A DNA stretch of 64,000 bases from Sinomicrobium oceani (GTDB lineage Bacteria; Bacteroidota; Bacteroidia; Flavobacteriales; Flavobacteriaceae). Under the pieces are notes generated by a model that did no database searches, had not been told where the DNA came from, and saw only the letters and a list, made by a program, of their open reading frames with translations. The DNA lies in the NCBI RefSeq assembly GCF_900119185.1, contig NZ_FPJE01000017.1, positions 45,493 to 109,492 on the forward strand, written 5' to 3'. Shown here one piece after another: positions 35,219 to 43,290 of the stretch. A program made the translations under genes and the position numbers. Positions within the stretch are counted from its first letter, which is position 1. Every line of letters begins with the position of its first letter.

Positions 35219-36820
35219 CTACTTTATATAGCCCGGATTCTGGTCTAAATTAGTGTTGGTATTCAGTTCTTCCAGTCCTATCGGGAAGATGATGGTATGA
35301 TCTCCCTGGGGCTTATGGTTATACCAGTTTTTGGTCTGAAACACTCCGAAACGGATAAGGTCTGTTCTTCTCCTGGCCTCACAGGCAAATTCCCAGCCGA
35401 GTTCATCGAGGAAGCGGCCGTATGCAACGGGCGACTGATCTCCGGCTTCATCTATATTACCCTCCGTATCCAGCGTACCGTAGGCCATAGTGGTATCTCC
35501 TTCCAGCTCCGCACCGGTGACCACGGCATCATCCGGGTCATCAAAAGAGCGGCTTCTGACGTCCGTAACGATCTGTGCGGCTTCGGCACTACGCCCTGTA
35601 CGCAGCAGGCATTCGGCTTTCATCATCAGGACATCGGTATACCTGTAGAACGGAAAATCATTGCTCAGGGATCCTGTTGCTCCTTCTTCTATTTCATATT
35701 TTCCACAGCGAAAACCCTGGGTAGCATCACAGAATTCAATACTGGGCATTTCTTTGGTGAGGGTCATTACCACACTTCCGTTATTTTTATTGAGCTGATC
35801 TCCCATAAGCCAGGTATCCTGCAGGCGGTTATCGCCCTCTTCATAACTGTCTATAAACTGCGGGTTACAGCTGGAACCTCCCCAGGGCTGCGTTTCCATA
35901 CCAAAAACATGCCTGTGATCCGGCAACAACATTTTCATGTGAGCGGTCCATTGTTTGGCATAAATAGCATCATAAGGAATAGCAAAGACCATCTCCGGAT
36001 TTTTGTCATTGTTCGTCGCAAAAATATCACTATAGTCCGGAGAGAGACTGAATTTTCCATCATCGATAATGGCATTACAGGCATTTATACATTTTTCCCA
36101 TTGGGCGGTTCCGGTATACACCTCGGCATTGAGATATATCCTGGCCAGGGTATGATATGCGGCGTACTTGGTCATACGTCCGTAAGAAACATCACCCACG
36201 ACATCGGTAAGGAACGGAATAACTTCCAGCAACTCTGCTTCTACAAAGTCGAATACCTGCTGTCTGGTATGCTGCACCGGAAGTTCGTCTCCGTAATCGG
36301 TGATAATAGGCACATTGCCGTGTGTATCGAGGAGTATGGCATAGTAAAATGCCCTCAGGCCCCGCATCTCATTGATAATGTCTGTTGCCTGTTGTTCATC
36401 TACGGGGATCAGCCCGGATTCTACCTGAAGAATAACCCGGTTGATACTGTTTATCCCCCGGTAACAAGACCGCCAGGTATTGGTAGGCTGCCACTGCAGG
36501 TTATCCCATTTGTGCCAGTGCATCCGCTTGTAAACCCCGCCGTCGTCCCAGCCATTGGGCCGGGTGGGTGTTACGATAATATCTGCCGACTCTTCCTGAA
36601 GGTCAAAATATCCCTGCCAGTCCATAACGAAGCGCATCGGGGTATAGGTGGAGGCCATAAGGGCTATGATATCCGATTCTCCGGGAACAAAACTATCTTC
36701 GGTAACTTCAGAGAACACCTCTTCATCCAGCCCGGTACATCCCAGGGTTAACCCCGACAGGATGGCTAACATCCATACTTTCGCTTTCTTTATCTTCATA
36801 TATTTTACAAAAAATTCCAT
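35219..36820 (-). CDS. SusD/RagB family surface nutrient-binding lipoprotein
   Basis: 533 residues if read from 36820; the Met at 36799 (seven codons later) gives a cleaner lipoprotein signal with lipobox TLGC at Cys21 and may be the true start. SusD features: TPR-like helices, RAFYYAILLDTHGNVP, and a C-terminal ELGWEFACEARRRTDLIRFG segment. It should bind the ligand carried by the adjacent SusC. The gene follows susC by 13 (or 34) bases. Its place next to the hydroxyproline operon suggests, but does not prove, capture of Hyp-containing glycopeptides or collagen-type peptides. Confidence 0.94.
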   Translation of the reverse strand: MEFFVKYMKIKKAKVWMLAILSGLTLGCTGLDEEVFSEVTEDSFVPGESDIIALMASTYTPMRFVMDWQGYFDLQEESADIIVTPTRPNGWDDGGVYKRMHWHKWDNLQWQPTNTWRSCYRGINSINRVILQVESGLIPVDEQQATDIINEMRGLRAFYYAILLDTHGNVPIITDYGDELPVQHTRQQVFDFVEAELLEVIPFLTDVVGDVSYGRMTKYAAYHTLARIYLNAEVYTGTAQWEKCINACNAIIDDGKFSLSPDYSDIFATNNDKNPEMVFAIPYDAIYAKQWTAHMKMLLPDHRHVFGMETQPWGGSSCNPQFIDSYEEGDNRLQDTWLMGDQLNKNNGSVVMTLTKEMPSIEFCDATQGFRCGKYEIEEGATGSLSNDFPFYRYTDVLMMKAECLLRTGRSAEAAQIVTDVRSRSFDDPDDAVVTGAELEGDTTMAYGTLDTEGNIDEAGDQSPVAYGRFLDELGWEFACEARRRTDLIRFGVFQTKNWYNHKPQGDHTIIFPIGLEELNTNTNLDQNPGYIK

Positions 36821-36833
36821 AACTGTCCGTATT

Positions 36834-39827
36834 TTAAAAAGTGAGGTTGATTCCTAATGAAAAAGTCCGGTTGGAGGGATATTTATCTCTTTCGTCATTC
36901 CCGGGATCAAGTCCGTCCGTATCGACTTCAGGATCGATACCCTTGTAGCCGGTTATAGTGGCCAGGTTTAATCCGGTAGCATAGATCCGGAAGTTTTCCA
37001 CAAACTTAAAAGCAGACTTCGGCAAGGTGTACCCTATGGTCACATTATCCAGTTTTACAAAATCTCCATCCTCTACATAATAACTTACCAGTCGCTGGAC
37101 ATCGCCTAATACGGCTTTTCCGTAGATTTTGTCGTAAGCCGAGTTGAGCGTATTATAATTGACCGTAGGGTTTTCGTAATACATGCGGGGGAAATTGAGT
37201 ATCTGGTACCCCAAAGCACCACGGATATTGACATTAAAATCCCAGTTTTTATACTTCACGGTGTTATTCCAGCTAAAATAGGACTTGGGCAGTCCGTTCC
37301 CCAAAACCTGCCGGTCTTCGGTAGTGGCTTCGGTAGATGGTACAATATTTCCGTCCCGGTTTTCGATCAGCCATATCCCGTCTTCGGTGATATCCACACT
37401 TTTCCAGCCGAAAAAATTACCGATCGGCTGTCCTTCCTGTACCCTGTGTGTACTCACCTGTATGGGCTCACTGGCATAACCGGTATCGAAAAAGTCGTTA
37501 GTGAGCTGAAATTCACTGTTCGATAAGGACACGATCTCATTACTGTTGGCAGAATACGTAAAATTGGCTGTCCATTGGAAATTGTCGGTCTTAAACGGTA
37601 TGGCCGTCAGCAGTATTTCGAGACCGGAGTTTTTTATCTCCGCAACATTGGCAACCATCTCGTTATAAAAATAAGGAGGTGTAGGCACACTGTAATTATG
37701 TAAGGAATTTTTGGTTCTCCTGCTGTAATAGTCTACGGTACCGCTTATGCGTCCGTCGAGGAAACCATAATCCAGCCCGAAATTGATTTCTTCCTTTTTC
37801 TCCCATTTCAAATTCGGATTGGCGTTTCTGTTGGGCACCAATTGCCGTATCCACTCTCCGTTATAAAGGAAGTAATCGCTATAGGTAAGCCCGCTCAACG
37901 ATTGATAATTGCTACCGGCATTAATTCCCGTAACACCGAAACCGGCCCGGAGTTTCAGATTATCGAGCCAGGTAAAACTATCCATAAAAGATTCTTCGTG
38001 CATACGCCAACCTGCGGAGACTCCTGGAAAATATCCCCATTTGTTATTAGCCCCGAAGCGGGAAGACCCTTCTCTTCGCAAACTGGCCATGAGCAGATAA
38101 CGATCGTTAAAATTGTATGTAACCCTGGAGAAGAATGCAATGAGTTTACTGGAGTTCTTATAACTTCCCATTCCGGCCCGGCCTTCTTCCAGCCATTTCC
38201 CGGTACCGATATTATTATAGGTAAAACCATCTGTGGGGAAATTGCTGTTGTTGACCCAGAATCCCTCATCCATATTATCTTCATAGTTATATCCTATCAG
38301 TGCACTGACCCGGTGTTTTCCGAAAGATTGGTTATAATCGAGGGTAAGCTGACCGTAATTATTTATAAAATTATCGGCTCCCCTGGAGGCAAAACCTCCC
38401 TGTGAGTATTTTACGGTCGAAACATGGTTCTTGGTTTGGTAAAACCCTCTTATTTTCGAGTTCCCTCTTCGGGCATATAGGGCCTTGGCCGAAAAATTAT
38501 CATTGATCTTATAACTGGTACTGAAATCGAAACGTACATTTCTTTCCCTGTTTTCCCCGAGAGTTTCCATAATATAAGCTACCGGGTTATCATAAAAATA
38601 CTCGTCCCTTTCCATCCAGGTACCATCTTCGTTCTTTACGGGCTCGGTAGGATTTCGGATCAACGCCTGCCGGTAGATATACGGATTGAAACTGGTACCG
38701 TCTCCCAGTGCATTAAAAACCTGCTCACTGACAATAAAGCCTATTGTAGACTTTAACCTGTTGTCGAACATGGAATGTGCCACATTGACTCTTCCGGTAT
38801 ATCTCTTGTTATCCGATTTCAGAAATATCCCTTCCATATCCCTGTAATTCAATGATGCGGTGAGGCTTGTACTTTCGTTACCTCCTCTGAACGTAAGGTT
38901 GTGTACCTGGCTAAAAGCATTCCTGGTTATTTCGTCCAGCCAATCGGTATCGGCCCCGTAATCGCGGATATTTGCTCCTATAAAAGTATAGCCTTCATCC
39001 CATCTTTTCCGAAGGTCCGAGGCATTCATAAAATCCAGCTTCCTCGCAATAGTCGACAGCGAAGCGTAACCATTGTACTCTATGGTTGGCTTCATATTAT
39101 AACTGCCCGATTTGGTCGTTATAATAATCACCCCGTTAGTACCACGTGTTCCGTAGATCGCTGTTGCGGAACCATCCTTGAGCACATCGATAGACTCAAT
39201 ATCTTCGGGAGCTACCGTATTGAGGCTTCCGGGAACTCCATCTACCAACACCAGGGGATCGGATCCGCCGGATAAAGATGAGATTCCTCTTAGTTTTATC
39301 TGTGACCCGGAGGTAGGATCTCCCGAAGGGGTAGAAATTGTAAGTCCGGCAACCTTTCCCTGGATAAGCTGCGCGGCATCTTTAACGTTTCCCTGGATAA
39401 AATCTTCCGATTTTACGGAGGCCACGGCACTGGTTACATCCGCCTTTTTCTGAGAACCGTATCCTATAAGCACCACTTCATCGAGCTTTTGAAGGTCTTC
39501 TTTCAAAACAATCGTTATGGTCGTTTGTTCGCCCACTTCCTTTTCCAGGGTTTTAAACCCCATATATGAAAACACCAATACGGAAGTTCCCGGTTTTACG
39601 GTGATATTAAACTTTCCGTCAAAATCTGTCACCGCTCCGTTGGAGGTGTTTTTTTCCTGTACCGACACCCCTCCTATCGGGATGCCCTGGTCGTCTGTGA
39701 CTGTCCCGTTGATAAGCTGTTGCCCGAAGGCCGTAAAGGAGCAGCACAATAGGACTATAAAGCACCAGGTCCTGACCCTGAAACTATCCCTGTTGTACGA
39801 CTTCACGGATAAGTTAGTTTGTTCCAT
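36834..39827 (-). CDS. SusC/RagA family TonB-dependent outer membrane transporter
   Basis: 997 residues. A 30-odd residue signal region ends FTAFGQ, then comes a carboxypeptidase-D regulatory-like domain (about 38-120), the DEVVLIGYGSQKKADVTSA plug start, the plug with YGTRGTNGVIIITTK, and a beta barrel ending FSLGINLTF. It pairs with the susD gene 13 bases downstream. No enzyme gene is directly attached; the nearest candidates are on the far side of the AraC gene. A 700-base gene-free leader precedes it, which is unusually long. Confidence 0.95.
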   Translation of the reverse strand: MEQTNLSVKSYNRDSFRVRTWCFIVLLCCSFTAFGQQLINGTVTDDQGIPIGGVSVQEKNTSNGAVTDFDGKFNITVKPGTSVLVFSYMGFKTLEKEVGEQTTITIVLKEDLQKLDEVVLIGYGSQKKADVTSAVASVKSEDFIQGNVKDAAQLIQGKVAGLTISTPSGDPTSGSQIKLRGISSLSGGSDPLVLVDGVPGSLNTVAPEDIESIDVLKDGSATAIYGTRGTNGVIIITTKSGSYNMKPTIEYNGYASLSTIARKLDFMNASDLRKRWDEGYTFIGANIRDYGADTDWLDEITRNAFSQVHNLTFRGGNESTSLTASLNYRDMEGIFLKSDNKRYTGRVNVAHSMFDNRLKSTIGFIVSEQVFNALGDGTSFNPYIYRQALIRNPTEPVKNEDGTWMERDEYFYDNPVAYIMETLGENRERNVRFDFSTSYKINDNFSAKALYARRGNSKIRGFYQTKNHVSTVKYSQGGFASRGADNFINNYGQLTLDYNQSFGKHRVSALIGYNYEDNMDEGFWVNNSNFPTDGFTYNNIGTGKWLEEGRAGMGSYKNSSKLIAFFSRVTYNFNDRYLLMASLRREGSSRFGANNKWGYFPGVSAGWRMHEESFMDSFTWLDNLKLRAGFGVTGINAGSNYQSLSGLTYSDYFLYNGEWIRQLVPNRNANPNLKWEKKEEINFGLDYGFLDGRISGTVDYYSRRTKNSLHNYSVPTPPYFYNEMVANVAEIKNSGLEILLTAIPFKTDNFQWTANFTYSANSNEIVSLSNSEFQLTNDFFDTGYASEPIQVSTHRVQEGQPIGNFFGWKSVDITEDGIWLIENRDGNIVPSTEATTEDRQVLGNGLPKSYFSWNNTVKYKNWDFNVNIRGALGYQILNFPRMYYENPTVNYNTLNSAYDKIYGKAVLGDVQRLVSYYVEDGDFVKLDNVTIGYTLPKSAFKFVENFRIYATGLNLATITGYKGIDPEVDTDGLDPGNDERDKYPSNRTFSLGINLTF

Positions 39828-40529
39828 AATTAAAATTTTACCGGTTAGATCTTTGTTTTTAGTTAGCTATCTGAGGTTTTACCCCCAGGAGGCTTTTAAC
39901 TCAAGTCTTAATGTGTTTATAAAACACTTGTAAAAGTATAATTACTTGGAACCGGGATATGCCTAAATATTAGCTGATCCTGACACTATTTTACCTATTA
40001 TCCATAAAAAGACGCGAAAAGCAGAAATAAAATCAGTAAAAAAGCAAAATAGAAGAGATAAAAACCAAAAAAAAGGCTAAATCATACAAAAAACACAACG
40101 AAGCAAGCTTTATGATTATTTAACGGGAGTAGCGTATTGGCTTTATTGGGTTATTTAAAGAAGAGCCTGTTCACCGCTTTAGAAGAAGACCAAACAGTTA
40201 CATGATTAATTCAGGCATTACAGCTTTCTAAAAAAGAAGAATAAATATCTGAAATACATAAAATTACACTCCGGGTAATATAAAGAAAACCGGGTAAGAT
40301 ATACGTTGTTTTTATCCGTTGCCTGCTACAGAAGCTAATGGATTTAAGTCATACACCCCAAAAACAAAAGCCTCCCGTTATCCGAGAGGCTCATATCTGA
40401 TTATGAAAAATATTTATCACTACTCACCAGGGTAGTCATGCAGTTGTAAATGTAATGATTTCTTTTTTTATTTTGAAAACTTTAACAAATTGTCTTTATA
40501 CCGCCTGTAACCCGGGTCTTTCCTAACTC
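39828..40529. other. Long gene-free region upstream of susC
   Basis: About 700 bases, strongly A/T-rich. The right part holds the terminator of the first tonB-like gene (40369-40391). I find no TAnnTTTG box on the minus strand close to susC and no supported ORF. A long 5' leader or an unseen small RNA for susC control is possible, but nothing in the sequence proves it. Confidence 0.4.
40369..40391 (-). terminator. Intrinsic terminator downstream of the first TonB gene
   Basis: AGCCTCCCG (40369-40377) and CGAGAGGCT (40383-40391) pair with one mismatch; on the minus strand the stem is followed by TTTTGTTTTT. It is about 140 bases after the stop at 40530. Confidence 0.7.
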
Positions 40530-41243
40530 TTATTGTAATTTAAACGTAATCGGAACGCTGAAAGGAACCCGGACCCGCTGGTTCCCCTGTTTGGCAGGGG
40601 TCATTCTGGGTAGCCTGTCTATAATACGTCCGGCCTCTGCCTCCAGGCTTTTATCCGGTCCCCGCATTTTGACGCCTGTGATATTTCCTTCTTTGTCTAT
40701 GACAAAACTCACATAAACCTTTCCCTGTACTCCTCTATCCTTTGCAGTTTCGGGATACCGGAAATTATCCCGGATATGTTGTTTCATACGTTCTTCGAAG
40801 CATTTGAGTTTGTCTTCGGCATTTTCACAACCCGGAAATACAGGAACCTCTTCTACAATATTAATGGGAATGATCTCATCGGGTACAGGATCTTCGGTTA
40901 CCGGAATATCATCGAAATCAACCGGATCGTCCGGCATAAGATCAGAAGGCTCCAGTTCGGACTCCTTAACCGGGCTGTCGTTTTCAACAGGCTCAAAATC
41001 TTCAGGGATAGTCAACACGGGCGGTGGCGGCGGGGGAGGTGGAGTATTCCATGTAATCAGTGGGATTACCGGCTCATCGAGCGGTGTTTCCGCTTTAAAA
41101 TCCACCTTTTCCGGCTTTTTGTTCTCATATTCTTTCCATTCTATTCCTTTCCAGGAAAGGAATAATACGGTAGCCATCCCTATGGCAAAAAACAGTCCGC
41201 TTTTCCGGGCCATATCGACTTTCGGATTCTTTTTTGGTATCAT
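40530..41243 (-). CDS. TonB family energy transducer (paralogue 1)
   Basis: 237 residues. A cytoplasmic start rich in Lys is followed by one transmembrane helix (about 15-31), a Pro/Glu/Asp-rich periplasmic spacer with an eight-Pro run near residue 70, and a C-terminal TonB domain (about 140-237) with YPETAKDRGVQGKVYVSF. It contacts TonB boxes of receptors such as the SusC proteins in this window. No exbB or exbD is adjacent. It shares its plan and several sequence blocks with the gene at 41488-42192, so the two are a tandem duplication. The spacer is the most different part. Confidence 0.92.
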   Translation of the reverse strand: MIPKKNPKVDMARKSGLFFAIGMATVLFLSWKGIEWKEYENKKPEKVDFKAETPLDEPVIPLITWNTPPPPPPPPVLTIPEDFEPVENDSPVKESELEPSDLMPDDPVDFDDIPVTEDPVPDEIIPINIVEEVPVFPGCENAEDKLKCFEERMKQHIRDNFRYPETAKDRGVQGKVYVSFVIDKEGNITGVKMRGPDKSLEAEAGRIIDRLPRMTPAKQGNQRVRVPFSVPITFKLQ

Positions 41244-41443
41244 ACTATAAAATTTAAGGTTAATTAAATACTACTGTTAGAGACGTCGATTACAGTATAA
41301 AAGCAACTTCTCAACAACTGTACCAGAGTAACTTTTGTAGCATGAAGTAAAAAACGGAACGTGTATATTTATCTTCGGGTATTTTAAAAAAACCTCCGGT
41401 ATACACAGCTCCATAGCTGCGTATGTTCTCATCGGGATATAAA

Positions 41444-41470
41444 AAAACCCGTTCGATGTGAACGGGTTTT
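41444..41470 (-). terminator. Intrinsic terminator of the second TonB gene
   Basis: AAAACCCGTTC (41444-41454) and GAACGGGTTTT (41460-41470) form a perfect 11-bp stem with a five-base loop. On the minus strand seven T follow. It lies 18 bases past the stop at 41488, so the two tonB genes are separate units. Confidence 0.9.
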
Positions 41471-41487
41471 AAAACGAAAAATATATC

Positions 41488-42192
41488 TTATTGCAGTCGG
41501 AATGTAATCGGTATACTAAATGGAACCCTTACCGGTCTTCCCCGCTGCTTACCAGGAGTCATCTTAGGTAACTTATCGATAATCCTCTGTGCTTCTTTCT
41601 CCAGGTTTTTGTCCGGTCCACGCATTCTTATATTTGTGATACTACCGTCCTTATCTATGGTAAACATTACTGCTACCCTACCCTGAACTCCCATTTCCTG
41701 GGCGATTTCCGGATAGCGGAAATGCTTACGGATGTGTTTCTGCATCATTTCCTGGAAACATGCTCTTTTATCTTTAGCATCTTCACAGCCGGGAAATACC
41801 GGTACATCTTCAATAACCGCAAAAGGAACATCCACATCTACGGGCTCTTCCACTTCAACGATTTCTTCTACTTCAACAACCTCATCCTGGCTGGTTTCCG
41901 TAGATTCTATAACGGTTTCTTCGATTTCTTCATCATCCTCTACAACCTCGATCACTTCGGGTGCTGCCGGTGGTGGCGGTGGCGGTGGCGGAGTCTTCAG
42001 CATTTCAGTAATCGGAATTTCTTCTTCCAACTCTTCATCCACATCCATCTTATACGTGAATGCCTCGTCCTTGTCGTACTGTTTCCACTCCAATCCCTGC
42101 CAGGTCAAAAACAACACCACAGCCATCCCTATCGCGAAATAGAGGCCGCTGTTCCTGGTGAGATCGGCTTTTGGATTCTTTTTAGGTTCCAT
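41488..42192 (-). CDS. TonB family energy transducer (paralogue 2)
   Basis: 234 residues with the same layout as its neighbour: Lys-rich start, one transmembrane helix (about 15-31), an acidic Val/Glu-rich spacer with an eight-Pro run, and a C-terminal TonB domain containing VPVFPGCEDAKD and YPEIAQEMGVQGRV. The N-terminal PKKNPKADLTRNSGLYFAIGM block is nearly shared with paralogue 1. The spacer here has long Glu/Val repeats (VVEVEEIVEVEEPVDVDV), unlike paralogue 1. Own terminator. A division of labour among receptors is possible. Confidence 0.92.
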   Translation of the reverse strand: MEPKKNPKADLTRNSGLYFAIGMAVVLFLTWQGLEWKQYDKDEAFTYKMDVDEELEEEIPITEMLKTPPPPPPPPAAPEVIEVVEDDEEIEETVIESTETSQDEVVEVEEIVEVEEPVDVDVPFAVIEDVPVFPGCEDAKDKRACFQEMMQKHIRKHFRYPEIAQEMGVQGRVAVMFTIDKDGSITNIRMRGPDKNLEKEAQRIIDKLPKMTPGKQRGRPVRVPFSIPITFRLQ

Positions 42193-42336
42193 TGATTCAA
42201 ATTTTATCGTTTGGTTTACTTTTTATTCGTCCATCACACAAACTACGCACCGTTTCCGGGTGTTTCGCATGCCGCGCTCGCATCTCCAAATCTTTTATCG
42301 GTCGCTAATTTAATTATTTATTTGAAATGAAAGCAA

Positions 42337-42756
42337 CTAATTTGCCCTTTTTATGGTTTTATTTATGGCATTCCACAGAATGACTGTAAAAATCCCACAA
42401 ATTATTCCGGCCGTATTTGCAAGGGCATCAAAGACGTCACCGGATCGACCTTTTCCCATACTGTACTGAAGCACCTCAACAACCGTACCATAAGTAAATG
42501 CCATAGCAAAAGCTATGAACAAAGCCTTCTTTTTAACAGTTTTAAACGGTTGCGGGCCACAAAGGGCATAATACCACAATATAAAAAATATGTAGTAGAA
42601 TATGAAATGAACGATTTTATCCAGATGCGGATAAGATATAGAGGGCAAATCCGAAGGCGGGGCCAGACTCAGAATGGTTATGGCCAGCACCCATCCGATT
42701 GCCAATATCAAAAATATTTTACTGCTATGCTCCGATAAGCTCTTTGTATGCTTCAC
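42337..42756 (-). CDS. VanZ-like membrane protein
   Basis: 139 residues with four hydrophobic helices. The [18 protein letters not shown] segment and the later [31 protein letters not shown] match the VanZ-like family, whose founding member lowers teicoplanin sensitivity; the molecular role is unclear. Its ATG at 42756 lies inside the 3' end of gcvH, giving a 32-base overlap, so translation is probably coupled. A gcvH-vanZ-like arrangement next to sprA is, to my knowledge, common in flavobacteria. Confidence 0.85.
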   Translation of the reverse strand: MKHTKSLSEHSSKIFLILAIGWVLAITILSLAPPSDLPSISYPHLDKIVHFIFYYIFFILWYYALCGPQPFKTVKKKALFIAFAMAFTYGTVVEVLQYSMGKGRSGDVFDALANTAGIICGIFTVILWNAINKTIKRAN

Positions 42757-43105
42757 TACTCAACAGATCATCTGCTTCCGAAGGATCACTGATTTTCAGT
42801 TTGATCATCCAACCGTCATTGTACGGATCGGAATTGACTTTTTCCGGTTCTTCCTCCAGAGCTGTGTTAAACTCAATAATTTCTCCGGAAAGCGGTAAAA
42901 ACAGGTCCGATACCGTTTTTACGGCTTCAACCGTACCGAAGACCTCTTCTTTGTCCAGGGTCTCATCGACAGTTTCTACCTCCACATATACGATATCTCC
43001 CAATTCGCTCTGGGCAAAATCCGTAATACCTATGGTGGCAATATCGCCTTCTATTTTAACCCATTCGTGGTCTTTGGTGTACTTTAAGTCAGATGGTATG
43101 TTCAT
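42725..43105 (-). CDS. gcvH: Glycine cleavage system H protein
   Basis: 126 residues from the ATG at 43105. An upstream ATG at 43138 is in frame but lies at the -7 promoter box, so it would precede the transcription start; 43105 also gives the usual [15 protein letters not shown] beginning. The lipoyl-attachment Lys63 is in VEAVKTVSD. GcvH carries the aminomethyl group between the P, T and L proteins of glycine cleavage. The other glycine cleavage genes are not nearby. Expressed from its own consensus promoter and overlapping the VanZ-like gene. Confidence 0.96.
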   Translation of the reverse strand: MNIPSDLKYTKDHEWVKIEGDIATIGITDFAQSELGDIVYVEVETVDETLDKEEVFGTVEAVKTVSDLFLPLSGEIIEFNTALEEEPEKVNSDPYNDGWMIKLKISDPSEADDLLSSEAYKELIGA

Positions 43106-43135
43106 TTTATAATGTGTTATGTAATTATTTTGCGA

Positions 43136-43167
43136 CAAATGTAACTTTTAAAGTATTTGCATCCAAA
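43136..43167 (-). promoter_or_regulatory. Promoter of gcvH
   Basis: On the minus strand TTTG (43167-43164) and TACATTTG (43143-43136) are separated by 20 bases, an excellent Bacteroidota promoter. The expected start of transcription near 43130 excludes the longer gcvH reading frame. Confidence 0.8.
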
Positions 43168-43290
43168 AGTTGTTACCGTTAAAATAACAGTGTTCATACC
43201 TTTATTTTGCTACGAGCACAAATATTACATCATACCACCGGCATCCACCTGCAAAACCCCGAAGAGACGAGGACTTACCGCACCTTCCGT

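Noticed and set aside
35297..36751. 484-codon plus-strand frame opposite the second susD
   Set aside because: Pure mirror of the SusD coding region; no signal peptide, no domain, unlikely composition.
43106..43138. Upstream start for gcvH
   Set aside because: It overlaps the -7 promoter box, before the expected transcription start, and adds residues not typical of GcvH.
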